Source: Bog-159 sp963818855 (GTDB lineage Bacteria > Acidobacteriota > Terriglobia > Bryobacterales > Bryobacteraceae). From it: a stretch of DNA of 64,000 bases. Both the position numbers and the translations under genes were made by a program. The notes beneath the pieces were generated by a model. The model was not told where the DNA came from and made no database searches. It worked only from the letters and a program-made list of their open reading frames with translations. Each line of letters opens with the position of its first letter. Positions within the stretch are counted from its first letter, which is position 1. The stretch lies in the NCBI GenBank assembly GCA_963818855.1, contig CAWFUH010000010.1, positions 434,001 to 498,000 on the forward strand, in the 5' to 3' direction. Positions 1 to 8,643 of the stretch are shown here, piece by piece.

Positions 1-607
1 CGGCATCCAGCGCGATAGGTGACGACTCCAGGAATTTCGTACCCGCCGGAGACTGGATGTAAGCCAGCAGATCGTCGTTGGCCGTAAACCGGTCGAGCAG
101 CTTGGTGTGCACCTCGGTCTGCACCTTGGACAGCCGGCTCCATCTGCGGTAATCCACCAGCGTGCGGATCAGCCAGACCAGTAGCCCGACGGCCAGGCCG
201 AAGCCGGCGAAGATGGCCAGATCGTTCCCCGCTTCCCGCCACATGTCCAGGATCTTTTCGGCCTGGTCCGGGTGGGGTCGCGGCGCGCTGCCCTCGCCCA
301 GGTAAAACGATGGATTGCGCGCGATTTCCGGGTGCCTGTTCAAAAAGCTGACCAGTGTGGGATAGGGCGCCAGATAGGCCTGATTGCCGAGCAGGCCCGG
401 GTCGAGTGCCAGAACGTTATGCAACGCGGGCGGATAATGATCCAGCAGGGCCGACAGTTCGTCTTTGGTGCGTTGCGCGTCCGGCTGCTCCAGGCCGGTG
501 GTGGATTGGTCCGCCTGCGCCCAGATGGGCCGCGGCTGCCATGCACCGGCGCACACCACCAGCGCGGTGACCTTCAAGATGTGCCCGATACGACTTCGCG
601 TTTTCAT
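1..607 (-). CDS. Hypothetical secreted/membrane protein, 3' end outside window
   Basis: I translated this gene directly from the reverse strand: it starts at the ATG complement at 605-607 and stays open to the window edge, giving about 202 residues of an incomplete protein. The first 31 residues look like a signal peptide (n-region KTRSR, hydrophobic LKVTALVVCAGAW, ending near IWAQA). Residues about 130-148 form a transmembrane helix (LAIFAGFGLAVGLLVWLIR), followed by a charged cytoplasmic or periplasmic tail containing VHTKLLDRFTANDDLLAYI. That last motif resembles a conserved stretch I associate with uncharacterised acidobacterial membrane proteins, but I cannot name the family. Function unknown. 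Confidence 0.7.
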   Translation of the reverse strand, partial: MKTRSRIGHILKVTALVVCAGAWQPRPIWAQADQSTTGLEQPDAQRTKDELSALLDHYPPALHNVLALDPGLLGNQAYLAPYPTLVSFLNRHPEIARNPSFYLGEGSAPRPHPDQAEKILDMWREAGNDLAIFAGFGLAVGLLVWLIRTLVDYRRWSRLSKVQTEVHTKLLDRFTANDDLLAYIQSPAGTKFLESSPIALDA

Positions 608-712
608 TCCGATGCCTCTCACCCCCTAGTTACGCAGGGCGGGGCAGCAGGTTATCAAGGCCGACCCCTATGTATTCCGAGCTGTCAAAACCTTCGCAGC
701 CTGCGGAGCTTT

Positions 713-753
713 GGAGAGCGGGCTTTAGCCGGCGCGGGGCTTCAGCCCGCCTG
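713..753 (+). repeat. Dispersed palindromic repeat, family A
   Basis: One of four copies in the window of a GC-rich element with the shared core GCTTTAGCCGGC followed by a short hairpin whose loop is TTCAG (GGGGCTTCAGCCC here). The other copies are at 14821-14860 (inverted), 18189-18231 (inverted) and 30746-30787. The copies agree over about 40 bases, with paired changes in the hairpin arms that keep it palindromic. This resembles REP-type elements. Confidence 0.8.
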
Positions 754-786
754 GGTGGTTTTTGCGGTATGCTAATCCAGCCGGGT

Positions 787-957
787 ATGGTTAAATTCGC
801 AATGCCTGTTGCATTCGTGGCAACCGTCATCACCGTGCTCATCTTCAACAACCTGTATCCAAGCGTTCCGGTGGTTGCCGGCGGCGTCGGTATCTTTGCG
901 TTTTGGTTCGGCATTGCCGCTGGGGGCCATTACCTCTGGAACCGGGGGAAACACTGA
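787..957 (+). CDS. Small hypothetical membrane protein
   Basis: This 56-residue protein is almost entirely hydrophobic, with two predicted membrane segments (about residues 5-20 and 25-45) and a basic tail ending NRGKH. An in-frame ATG also lies at 769 and a longer frame runs back to 670, but that extension reads through the family A repeat, so I prefer the ATG at 787. It lies 6 bases before the next gene on the same strand and could be co-transcribed with it. No family is recognised. Confidence 0.45.
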   Translation: MVKFAMPVAFVATVITVLIFNNLYPSVPVVAGGVGIFAFWFGIAAGGHYLWNRGKH

Positions 958-963
958 CAAGCC

Positions 964-1932
964 ATGAGACGCCGGGAGTTCATTCCGTTTCTGCTGGCCT
1001 TCCGTCCGGCACTGCGACTGTACAGCCAACAGGCCAGTGGCTCAGTCACCGGGACCGTCAGCGACGCGACCGGCGCAGCGGTTCCGAACGCAAAAGTGCT
1101 AATCAAGGACGAACATACCGGTTCGGTGCGGGAGACGGTCACGAATGCGAACGGACTGTACAACTTTGCCGGCCTCACACCAGGCACATATACCGTTCTG
1201 GTTGAATCAGCAGGCTTCGCGCGCGCCGAACGCACTGGTGTTTCCGTGGACGTGGGCCAGGCAGCGAGGACAGATGTGTTGCTAGGGGTCGGGCATGAAT
1301 CCCCTGTCCAAGTAACCGCTGCCGGGCCTCGGCTCACCGGCCGGGATTATCTGGTCTCAGACGAGGATAGGGGCTACGGACTCTATAGCTACCTGTTATT
1401 TGGATCCCGGCCAACGCCGGCCGCACAAGACCGTTACATCCAGACGTTGCGCGCCTATCTGAGCCTGGAGGAAATCAAAGATCTCCAGCGCCACCGCACG
1501 CCGGCGGGCCTGAATATCACCTACCTGCCGGTGACGAAGTGGCCAGATCCGAATCCGTCCGCCGAAGCCATATTGGCTATTTATGACTACTCCCGCGCCA
1601 AAGACCTGCTGGCCAGGGCGACCGGTGAGATCCTGCTCGGCGGGCCGTACATTATTTCCACCTCCAAGCCGCTTTCGCAGTTGAGCACGAAGCCCGACCA
1701 GTGTTTATATCAGAATCTTTCGGCGGTCGATCCAAATCTGGTGACGTTGTGGATTGATGAGTTTCAAAAGCAGGCGGGACAGGTCCAGTTTTGGAAGCCT
1801 CGACTCGTTCCCCACTTTGCGCTGATGCTGCGCAGCCAGGTCGCGGCGCTGGCCGTGAGCATTCATATTACAGATCAATCCGCGAAGGAATTTCAGAAAA
1901 CCTTAGCGCCGCTTCTCACATCGCGGAAATAG
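964..1932 (+). CDS. Carboxypeptidase-regulatory-like domain protein with unknown C-terminal domain
   Basis: 322 residues. After a short basic N-terminus (MRRREF plus a hydrophobic stretch, probably a weak signal peptide) residues about 25-115 form a carboxypeptidase-regulatory-like beta-sandwich: GSVTGTVSDATGAAVPNAKV, NANGLYNFAGLTPGTYTVLV and a terminal beta strand. In Acidobacteriota this domain normally sits at the N-terminus of very large TonB-dependent receptors of about 1,000 residues. Here the rest of the protein (about 120-322) is instead a short domain rich in YLLFG, LRAYLSLEEIKDLQ and YDYSRAKDLLA that I do not recognise, with no beta barrel. A periplasmic or surface location is inferred. 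Function unknown. Confidence 0.65.
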   Translation: MRRREFIPFLLAFRPALRLYSQQASGSVTGTVSDATGAAVPNAKVLIKDEHTGSVRETVTNANGLYNFAGLTPGTYTVLVESAGFARAERTGVSVDVGQAARTDVLLGVGHESPVQVTAAGPRLTGRDYLVSDEDRGYGLYSYLLFGSRPTPAAQDRYIQTLRAYLSLEEIKDLQRHRTPAGLNITYLPVTKWPDPNPSAEAILAIYDYSRAKDLLARATGEILLGGPYIISTSKPLSQLSTKPDQCLYQNLSAVDPNLVTLWIDEFQKQAGQVQFWKPRLVPHFALMLRSQVAALAVSIHITDQSAKEFQKTLAPLLTSRK

Positions 1933-1944
1933 CGCGCGCGGCCA

Positions 1945-2973
1945 TCAACTGGAAGCCAGCCGCCGCAACGACTCCGTATACGGCGCGCGGGCCACGCCGC
2001 GTTCGGTGACAATCGCGGTCACATATCGGTTGGGTGTGACATCGAAGGCCGGATTCTCGACTGGCGTGCCTTCGGGCACGACGGCCACGCCAAAAACATG
2101 GGTCACCTCGGCATCGGGCCGGCGCTCGATGGGAATCTGATCGCCCGAGGCCAGCGTCAGGTCCAGGGTAGAAATCGGCGCCGCCACGTAGAACGGCACG
2201 CCGTTTTCCTTCGCCAGCACGGCCACCGAGTAGGTGCCGATCTTATTGGCGACGTCGCCGTTCGCGGCGATGCGGTCGGCTCCCACCACCACGCAGCCGA
2301 TGCGTCCAGATTTCAGGAAATGTCCCGCCATGTTGTCGGTGATGAGGGTAGCGGGGATGTGGTCCTGCTGCAGTTCCCAAACAGTGAGACGTGCGCCTTG
2401 CAGGAACGGGCGGGTCTCATCGGCGAAGACATCCACTTTCTTGCCGGATTCGACAGCCGCGCGGATCACACCCAGGGCGGTACCGTAACCGGCGGTGGCC
2501 AGTGCGCCGGCATTGCAGTGCGTGAGGACCGTTTTGCCGTCGGGTACCAGGTCGGCTCCGTGGCGCCCGATGGCCTGGTTGATGGCGATATCCTCCAGCC
2601 GGATCTGTTGGGCTTCCGCGGCCATTCGCTGGCGGATTTCCGCGAGCGGCCGGCCGCGCAGGGATTGGTAGAGCTTCCGCATGCGGTCGATGGCCCAGAA
2701 CAGGTTGACGGCGGTCGGGCGGGTGCGCGCCAGCGTTTCGCAGATGCGATTCATTTGCGCGTCGAGATCGCCAGCATCGGCTTGCGCCACGCCCAGCGCC
2801 ACTCCCATGGCGGCCGCCACGCCGATGGCCGGCGCGCCGCGAATCACCATGCGGCGGATGGCCGCGGCGACATCTTCATAAGTCCGGCAGGTGACGTATT
2901 CTTCGTGCAGTGGCAGGCGCGTCTGATCGATCATGACTACGCCAGCGGGGGTCCATTCGATGGTTTCCAGCAT
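1945..2973 (-). CDS. mtnA: S-methyl-5-thioribose-1-phosphate isomerase
   Basis: This 342-residue protein matches MtnA, which isomerises 5-methylthioribose-1-phosphate to 5-methylthioribulose-1-phosphate in the methionine salvage pathway. The catalytic cysteine lies in TLTHCNAGALATAGYG and the catalytic aspartate in VVGADRIAANGDVANKIGTY. The frame is open upstream to 3102, but that part reads through intergenic repeats, and the family normally begins near MLETIEW, so I start at the ATG at 2973. No other salvage gene is visible nearby. Cytoplasmic enzyme. Confidence 0.93.
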   Translation of the reverse strand: MLETIEWTPAGVVMIDQTRLPLHEEYVTCRTYEDVAAAIRRMVIRGAPAIGVAAAMGVALGVAQADAGDLDAQMNRICETLARTRPTAVNLFWAIDRMRKLYQSLRGRPLAEIRQRMAAEAQQIRLEDIAINQAIGRHGADLVPDGKTVLTHCNAGALATAGYGTALGVIRAAVESGKKVDVFADETRPFLQGARLTVWELQQDHIPATLITDNMAGHFLKSGRIGCVVVGADRIAANGDVANKIGTYSVAVLAKENGVPFYVAAPISTLDLTLASGDQIPIERRPDAEVTHVFGVAVVPEGTPVENPAFDVTPNRYVTAIVTERGVARAPYTESLRRLASS

Positions 2974-3021
2974 TTCTGTTGAGATGAAACCCAAGGTTAG
3001 CAAAATGGCGAAGTGGCTCAG

Positions 3022-3065
3022 TGTGGGGCAGGACTCCAGTCCTGCGGCGGGTCTCCAGACCCGCC
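3022..3065 (+). repeat. Dispersed palindromic repeat, family B
   Basis: Two adjacent small hairpins: GCAGGACTCCAGTCCTGC, then GGCGGGTCTCCAGACCCGCC, introduced by GTGGGG. Related copies are at 36454-36507, 41063-41107 (inverted) and 58463-58488 (degenerate), all between genes. Confidence 0.8.
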
Positions 3066-3070
3066 ATTTT

Positions 3071-3121
3071 GCAGGACGTGGGCGTCCCGGCCCAGAGGGC
3101 ACCCCGCCGTGGACGCCTGCG
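3071..3121 (+). repeat. Palindromic repeat, family C
   Basis: A larger hairpin with outer arms GGCGTCC and GGACGCC and an inner small hairpin GCCC-AGA-GGGC. The inner part (CCCAGAGGG followed by a CCCC run) recurs in the element at 16686-16736. It sits directly after the family B copy, so two elements are stacked between mtnA and the GH30 gene. Confidence 0.6.
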
Positions 3122-3148
3122 CCACGGGGCTCAGATACAATCTAAGAT

Positions 3149-5257
3149 ATGCAGGTCGGAGTTTCGGCTTTGTCTACGCTCCTGGCCAGCGCCTTGACGG
3201 CATACGCACAAAATGTGCTGGTTTACGAAACTGATGGCGATCAATCCAAGATGTTGGCGCAGAGATCGCCCGGGCTTACCTTTACGCCAGGTGCTCCGGC
3301 CGGTTCGCCGGCATATACGATCGCGGTGAATAGCGGCACTACCTATCAACCAATGGACGGCGTGGGGGCGTCGCTCACGGATTCGGCCGGCTGGGTGATC
3401 TGGAACAAGCTAAACGCTTCTCAACAAGCTGCACTGCTCGAAAGCCTGTTCGATCCGTATGCCGGTATCGGGATCAGTCTGTTGCGTCAGCCAATGGGTG
3501 CGACTGACTTCTCGGCCAGCGGAAACTACAGCTATGACGACGTGCCGGCGGGACAGACCGATCCAAACTTAGCCCAGTTTTCTATCGCGCATGACCAGAC
3601 CTACCTGATCCCGCTGTTGCACCTGGCGCTTTCGATCAATCCATCGCTCAAGGTGCAGGCGCTGCCCTGGAGTCCACCGGCCTGGATGAAGACCAGTGGT
3701 TCGATGAATGGCGGTAACGTCGTAACCACCGACTTTGCTGTCCTGGCGCAGTACTTCACCCGATTCATCAATGATTACCAGCAGCAGGGCGTTCCTATTT
3801 ACGCCGTTTCCATGCAGAACGAGCCGCTCAATTCCACCAACTCTTATCCTTCGGCTTATGTCGCCAGTTCCGACGAAGCGAACTTCATCGGCAACTATCT
3901 GGGACCGGCGCTGGCGGGTGCCGGGCTAGGCGGCGTGAAGATCGTCGGCTACGAACATAACTGGGATCAGCCGCAATATCCGGAAGCGCTGCTGGCCGAT
4001 AACACTGCATATGGATATCTGGCGGGCAGCTCGTTTCATTGCTATGCGGGCGATGTAAGTGCGCAATCGCAAGTCGAGCAGGCTTACCCGGCCAAGGGCA
4101 TCTGGTTCACGGAGTGTTCCGGGACAGTGGGATCAAGTTTCGCCGGCGACCTGGCCTGGAACGCAGAGAACCTGCTGATCGGTGCCACGCGCAACTGGGC
4201 GCGCGGGGTGAATTTGTGGAACATCGCATTGGACCAGAATTCCGGCCCGCGGAACGGCGGTTGCACCAACTGTCGCGGCGTGGTGACGATCGATGACAGC
4301 GTTTCGCCCCCGCAGATCGCGCGAAACGTGGAGTACTATGTGCTCGGCCACCTGGGTAAGTTCATGCAATCCGGCGCTTATCGTATTGACTCGAACACCT
4401 ACGGCTCGGGCTCACTGGAAGACGTGGCGTTTCTGAATCCGGATGGATCGATTGTATTGCTGGTGCTGAATGCGGCCTCCGCCAATGCTACTTTCGCGGT
4501 GACTTGGAATGGCGCCAATTTCACGGACACGCTGCCAGCGGGCGCCGTAGCTACGTATGAGTGGGGGGTGCCGGCGCCGTCATTTCCGGCGGATGGCGTG
4601 ATTAACGCGGCAGCGCCCGCAGCGGCGTTAAGTCCCGGTGAGTTGTTTTCGATTTACGGTACGAACCTGTCGGCGGGTGTGCAGGTGCCGGCGCTATTGC
4701 CGTTGCCTGCCACGATGGCGGCGGCTACGGTGCAGATCGACGGGATCACCGCGCCGCTGGTTTATGTCGCACCGCTGCAAATCAACGCGCAAGTGCCCTG
4801 GGAAGTGGCGCCGGGCAGCGCGACAATCAGCGTCACGCACGCCGGCGTGACTTCGTCGCAGGCGGTCAGTATCGCGGCGGCGGGTCCGGCGATCTTCACG
4901 CTGTATGGCAGCCAACAGGCGGCGGCGCTGAATCAGGATTACACGATCAACTCGCAGGCGAATCCCGCGCCCGCGGGTCAAGCCATTCTTCTGTTTGGAA
5001 CGGGATTCGGCTCGGTTTCACCGCCGGTGGCCACGGGCGCGGCGGCCGGCAGTGACCCGCCATCGCAGGTTATAGCCAAAGTCACAGCGACGGTGAACGG
5101 CGGCGCCGCGAATATTTTGTTTGCGGGCTTGGCGCCGGGGTTTGCGGGATTGTGGCAGATCAATGTGGCGCTGCCGGCAGGTGTATCGGGCGCTGTGCCG
5201 GTGATCGTCAGCGTGGGTGGAACGGCCGGTAACACGGTGACGATTTGGATCGAGTGA
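3149..5257 (+). CDS. Secreted glycoside hydrolase family 30-like enzyme with Solibacter-type C-terminal domain
   Basis: 702 residues. A signal peptide (about 1-20, ending AYAQ) is followed by a GH30-type TIM barrel plus side beta-sandwich to about residue 470. Signature segments are the N-terminal GVGASLTDSAGWVIW, LPWSPPAWMKTSGSMNGG, the acid/base glutamate in VSMQNEP (about residue 228) and the nucleophile glutamate in WFTECSG (about 322). Family members cleave glucosyl, xylosyl or related glycosides; the exact substrate cannot be read from sequence. Residues about 478-702 match the TIGR03437-type domain (GVINAAAPAAALSPGELFSI, LQINAQVPWEV), a tail I associate with secreted Solibacter proteins. 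The stop lies 6 bases from the converging next gene. Confidence 0.88.
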   Translation: MQVGVSALSTLLASALTAYAQNVLVYETDGDQSKMLAQRSPGLTFTPGAPAGSPAYTIAVNSGTTYQPMDGVGASLTDSAGWVIWNKLNASQQAALLESLFDPYAGIGISLLRQPMGATDFSASGNYSYDDVPAGQTDPNLAQFSIAHDQTYLIPLLHLALSINPSLKVQALPWSPPAWMKTSGSMNGGNVVTTDFAVLAQYFTRFINDYQQQGVPIYAVSMQNEPLNSTNSYPSAYVASSDEANFIGNYLGPALAGAGLGGVKIVGYEHNWDQPQYPEALLADNTAYGYLAGSSFHCYAGDVSAQSQVEQAYPAKGIWFTECSGTVGSSFAGDLAWNAENLLIGATRNWARGVNLWNIALDQNSGPRNGGCTNCRGVVTIDDSVSPPQIARNVEYYVLGHLGKFMQSGAYRIDSNTYGSGSLEDVAFLNPDGSIVLLVLNAASANATFAVTWNGANFTDTLPAGAVATYEWGVPAPSFPADGVINAAAPAAALSPGELFSIYGTNLSAGVQVPALLPLPATMAAATVQIDGITAPLVYVAPLQINAQVPWEVAPGSATISVTHAGVTSSQAVSIAAAGPAIFTLYGSQQAAALNQDYTINSQANPAPAGQAILLFGTGFGSVSPPVATGAAAGSDPPSQVIAKVTATVNGGAANILFAGLAPGFAGLWQINVALPAGVSGAVPVIVSVGGTAGNTVTIWIE

Positions 5258-5263
5258 GCGGGG

Positions 5264-6313
5264 CTATGCGAGCTGAAGCGCCTGACGGAGGGCCGGATCG
5301 CTGCGCACGCGCCAGATCTTGCTATCCAGGTAATAGTGGGTCAGTCCGAAACCGCAAAAGAAGCCGAAGGCCAGATCCGATGCCTGCCCCAGGTGAAAGC
5401 CGGGCACGCGGTAGAGTGCGCTGAAGACCAGCGCCACCAGCACATAATTCAGCAGGCTGCGAGAGACCGCGCGCGGGATGCGGCCGTGACTGGCAGCAGG
5501 TGAGGACGCCACGCCATAGCGATTGCGATTATGAAACCAGATGAGGGCGTGATACTGCAGGTTATGCACTATGGTGACCGTGGGCACGGCACCCAGCCAG
5601 CTCATATAAGCGAAAGTCAGCCAGTGCAGCGGAATCACGCCCGCGAACAGCAGGAATTTCGGTAAATTGACGGGGTCTCTGCGGCGTAGGCGCACGGCCT
5701 GCCGGCCCGCGTATACGAGGACGGTGGCGGCGACCAGCGCCCATAGAAACGGCTCCAGCCGGGGAAACGAGAAATGCAGCCCGAGTTCCTCGGGGTGGTG
5801 AATGAAGAAACGGTGGAATGGGGGAAAAACGGTCATTACGCCGAGAAACCAGCGGTCCAGGAAATTGTCTAGCCTGGCCAGGTCGCGGTTCTTCACCTTG
5901 TACAGAACCATGAAACCGTAGTGCTGGCGAATCACGTGGTAGTAGGCCCAGACCGCTACGATCATGGCCAGGACCGCCTTGCCGCCGACCAGCACCAGGA
6001 TGGGTCCCAGAGCGAAGAAGAACGCCGCGCTGCCGAACAGTAGAGCCCGGCGGCTGTGGCGCGCTTCGCTATCAAAGAAGGTGCGGGAGGCCGTGCCGAA
6101 TATATGCGTGCCGTCGAAGCCCACCGACCAGAACCACCACAGCAGCGAAATCGGAACGTGCAGCGCTACGTTCGCCACCAGGTACGCGTATCCGGCCAGG
6201 GAGCTGCCGATAATGAACGTCAGATCTATGCCGCGCGAGATGATCCAGCGGTGCGCCAGGCGTACAGCCGGCGGAGAAACGAATAGCGGAGCGGCTTGAG
6301 TGACGGCAGCCAA
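5264..6313 (-). CDS. Polytopic membrane protein of unknown function
   Basis: 349 residues with about eight hydrophobic segments, for example FIIGSSLAGYAYLVANVAL, AVLAMIVAVWAYYHVIRQHY and LLNYVLVALVFSALYRV. Several histidines near membrane faces (FDGTHIFG, YYHVIRQHYG, FHRFFIHH, LTHYYLD) could bind metal or haem, which loosely recalls membrane-bound desaturase/oxygenase-like proteins, but I see no diagnostic motif. The start is uncertain: the longest frame opens with a TTG at 6313 and has no clear ribosome-binding site. The gene converges on the GH30 gene. Confidence 0.65.
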   Translation of the reverse strand: MAAVTQAAPLFVSPPAVRLAHRWIISRGIDLTFIIGSSLAGYAYLVANVALHVPISLLWWFWSVGFDGTHIFGTASRTFFDSEARHSRRALLFGSAAFFFALGPILVLVGGKAVLAMIVAVWAYYHVIRQHYGFMVLYKVKNRDLARLDNFLDRWFLGVMTVFPPFHRFFIHHPEELGLHFSFPRLEPFLWALVAATVLVYAGRQAVRLRRRDPVNLPKFLLFAGVIPLHWLTFAYMSWLGAVPTVTIVHNLQYHALIWFHNRNRYGVASSPAASHGRIPRAVSRSLLNYVLVALVFSALYRVPGFHLGQASDLAFGFFCGFGLTHYYLDSKIWRVRSDPALRQALQLA

Positions 6314-6367
6314 TTCATTAGTTTACATCGGGAAGACCGGCGCAGGCTGCGATAGAATGTAACCTTT

Positions 6368-6592
6368 ATGACCTGCTGCTCCGATTTCGACAAGCTGATG
6401 GATCTCGATCTGGCGCGCCACGCGCAGCCGCACGAACTGACCAACGGGAGAATCATCACCGAGATCGACACGGAATACTACTTTGTTTTCGGTGAAGAAC
6501 GGCACAGCTTCGTCGGGATCAACTATTGTCCTTTTTGCGGCCGGGTGCTGTCGCGGGGGCTTTGGAACCTGGAGAAGAAGAAACAGGGCTGA
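6368..6592 (+). CDS. Small zinc-ribbon-like protein (CPFCGR motif)
   Basis: 74 residues, MTCCSDFDKLMDLDLARHAQ to a lysine-rich end. YCPFCGR near residue 55, together with the N-terminal CC pair, could form a small zinc site. Its 3' end overlaps the converging PAS-protein gene by 74 bases, so one of the two reading frames in the overlap is constrained by the other. Role unknown. Confidence 0.55.
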   Translation: MTCCSDFDKLMDLDLARHAQPHELTNGRIITEIDTEYYFVFGEERHSFVGINYCPFCGRVLSRGLWNLEKKKQG

Positions 6593-7049
6593 CAGCGCTT
6601 TGCTGCGGGTGGATCACGGCCGACAACGCGCCGGCATCATCCAGGAGCAGCAGCGCGAGTTGTTCGGATTCGTCAGGAATTGGCGCCACGGTAATCAGGA
6701 AATCCACATCGTCTATCCGGCCTTCGCTGGTGAGGCGCAACCGGCCGGTGTTGCGGGTACTTTCGGTTTGACTGAACGCCTGGCGCACGAAATTTTTGAC
6801 GATGCAGTCCTCGCAAGGCGCGGCGGCACCGCCGGCGCTTTCGACCGAATGTACGCATTCCAGGCGATCGCCACCGCGCAGGCGGAGCACGGCAAAAGGA
6901 ACCCGATCCAACAGTCGGGCGCCGGCCAAGTTGAAGTCTACGACGTGGAAATCGTGATCCACGACAAAGGCCGGCAGCGGTAGCGCATCGAACACGTTGG
7001 CGATGAGGTCGGTGCTGGGTGCTGGCAAAAGTGAAGGGCTTGGACTCAT
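6519..7049 (-). CDS. PAS-domain protein with cysteine cluster
   Basis: 176 residues from the ATG at 7049; a GTG at 7085 would add 12 residues, and neither has a clear ribosome-binding site. Residues about 15-130 read as a PAS domain (FDALPLPAFVVDHDFHVVDFN at the start, DVDFLITVAPIPDESEQLALLLLDDAG at the end). Between them lies ECVHS...PCEDCIV, a C-x(n)-C-x2-C arrangement seen in PAS proteins that bind a metal or sense redox state. There is no output domain; the C-terminus is a low-complexity proline/serine tail. It is probably a sensory or adaptor protein; its partner is not visible. Confidence 0.65.
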   Translation of the reverse strand: MSPSPSLLPAPSTDLIANVFDALPLPAFVVDHDFHVVDFNLAGARLLDRVPFAVLRLRGGDRLECVHSVESAGGAAAPCEDCIVKNFVRQAFSQTESTRNTGRLRLTSEGRIDDVDFLITVAPIPDESEQLALLLLDDAGALSAVIHPQQSAVSPVSSSPGSKAPATAPGRKKDNS

Positions 7050-7183
7050 AACATTTTGGTGCGAGGCGCGGTTCAGATTTCTCACGAAAACAAGTTAGGG
7101 GATTTGCGTCGGTGCGCACGCGCACAGATTGGCGCGGGATTTAGCGGATTTAGTATCGATAGTACGAGTACCAGGACACTCGT

Positions 7184-8095
7184 TTACGCACCTGCTCCTC
7201 GCAAGAACTTTCCCTCACGAAGTTCCCGGAATGCCTGCTGGAGCTGCTCCTGCGTATTCATCACTATGGGGCCATACCACGCCACCGGCTCCTCCAGCGG
7301 CTGGCCCGAGACCAGCAGGAAGCGTATCCCGTCCTCTCCGGCCTGCACCGTGAGTTCGTCGCCGCGGTCGAAGAGTACCAGTGAACGGTTGGCGGCTTCC
7401 GATGGCGGCGCCGTGTCGGCCCATCCGACCGCCTCGGTAGGGACGGCCAGTGGCCCGGACGCATTGCAGAACTTTCCGCTTCCCGCAAAGACGTACGCAA
7501 AGGCATGGCGGGTGGTCTCCACCGGCAGGGTCTTGCGCCGGCCGGGCGCCACGGATACATCCAGATACATGGGGTCGGCGGCGATTCCGTCGACTGGGCC
7601 GGCCTTCCCCCAGAACTGGCCGCAGACCACGCGCACGTGGGTGCCGTCGTCATCGGTAATCTGCGGGATTTCGGCGGCTTTCACCTCCTGGTAACGCGGC
7701 GCGGTCATCTTGAGCGCGGAGGGCAGATTGGCCCAGAGTTGAAAGCCGTGCATGCGGCCCGCGTGGTCGCCCTTGGGCATCTCCTGATGGATGATACCGC
7801 TGCCGGCGGTCATCCACTGCACGTCGCCGGCCGCGATGGCCCCCTGGTTGCCCATGCTGTCGCCGTGTTCGACGGTGCCGGCGAGCACGTAAGTGATGGT
7901 CTCGATGCCGCGGTGCGGGTGCCACGGGAAGCCCGCCAGGTAATCTTCCGGGACGTCGTTGCGGAAGTCGTCGAGCAGGAGGAACGGGTCGAAATCGGAC
8001 GTATTGCCGAATCCGAATGCGCGGCGCAGGTGCACCCCCGCGCCTTCTAGGGTCGGCTTGGATTTGATGAGCCGTTTAACGGGTCGTATGGACAT
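7184..8095 (-). CDS. Pirin family protein
   Basis: 303 residues, the usual length for bacterial pirins (bicupin proteins that bind Fe; some have quercetin 2,3-dioxygenase activity, others act as regulators). The metal ligands are visible in PWHPHRGIETITYVL (two histidines), and in SGIIHQEMP (histidine and glutamate). The second cupin follows from about residue 170. The protein starts MSIRPVKRLIKS at the ATG complement at 8095. It stands alone, so the physiological role is open. Cytoplasmic. Confidence 0.9.
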   Translation of the reverse strand: MSIRPVKRLIKSKPTLEGAGVHLRRAFGFGNTSDFDPFLLLDDFRNDVPEDYLAGFPWHPHRGIETITYVLAGTVEHGDSMGNQGAIAAGDVQWMTAGSGIIHQEMPKGDHAGRMHGFQLWANLPSALKMTAPRYQEVKAAEIPQITDDDGTHVRVVCGQFWGKAGPVDGIAADPMYLDVSVAPGRRKTLPVETTRHAFAYVFAGSGKFCNASGPLAVPTEAVGWADTAPPSEAANRSLVLFDRGDELTVQAGEDGIRFLLVSGQPLEEPVAWYGPIVMNTQEQLQQAFRELREGKFLRGAGA

Positions 8096-8177
8096 ACTTG
8101 AAGTTTAGCGTGGGAGGGTGACGGTTGTGGGCGGACTTCAATCCCTCGCGCTACGTGGCTTCGTCAGCATGTCGGGC

Positions 8178-8423
8178 TCACGATCTCACCCGCCGATACG
8201 AACCACCAGGCTGGGTTCGTGCAGTAAACAGGTCAGCCGGCCCTTCGAACTCGATCCCTTTGTCCATGGTCACCAGAGGCCGGAATCCGGCTCTCTCCGC
8301 CAACGATAACAACTCGCCATTCTTCTTGCCCGCGAGCCCGGCTTCCGGTACCGTTTGGCATTCGTGGTTAGGTAGGCAGCCTTTGAACTTCCTTGGAATG
8401 CATTCGTCGATGAGAATCTTCAT
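8178..8423 (-). pseudogene. DUF5615 PIN-like toxin, C-terminus lost by deletion/frameshift
   Basis: The first 60 residues (MKILIDECIPRKFKGCLPN, TVPEAGLAGKKNGELLSLAE, LVTMDKGIEFE) match DUF5615 PIN-like proteins, which are toxins partnered by DUF433 antitoxins. The family normally continues for about 50 more residues and ends near VVRIG. Here the frame switches after GIEFEG to an unrelated short tail, while the sequence SLVVRIGG followed by a stop is present at 8186-8215 in another frame. So the middle of the C-terminal half has been deleted and the reading frame lost. It overlaps the DUF433 gene by 4 bases (ATGA). Confidence 0.7.
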
Positions 8424-8638
8424 CCCAGGCTGCTGACGACCGGCGACTTGGCGTACTCCAGCGCGGAGACAGCGTCAGCGCGCGTGACTGTGGGGATATC
8501 ATCGAGAAATTCGTCCAGCGTCTCGCCACCCTCCAGATAGTCAAGCAACGCCTGGAAGGGCACTCGCGTCCCCCGGAACACTGGAGTGCCCCAAAACATT
8601 TCGGGTTCCCTAGTGATGATGTCGGTGCGTGAGGTCAT
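8420..8638 (-). CDS. DUF433 antitoxin
   Basis: 72 residues; the core PVFRGTRVPFQALLDYLEGG followed by LDEFLDDIPTVT and DAVSALEYAK is typical of DUF433, a helix-turn-helix-like antitoxin that neutralises DUF5615 PIN-like toxins and represses its own operon. The longer frame to 8791 runs into lepA, so the ATG at 8638 is used. That start lies 5 bases beyond the lepA stop codon, and the stop overlaps the toxin start, so the pair probably travels on the lepA transcript. Confidence 0.85.
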   Translation of the reverse strand: MTSRTDIITREPEMFWGTPVFRGTRVPFQALLDYLEGGETLDEFLDDIPTVTRADAVSALEYAKSPVVSSLG

Positions 8639-8643
8639 AGCCG

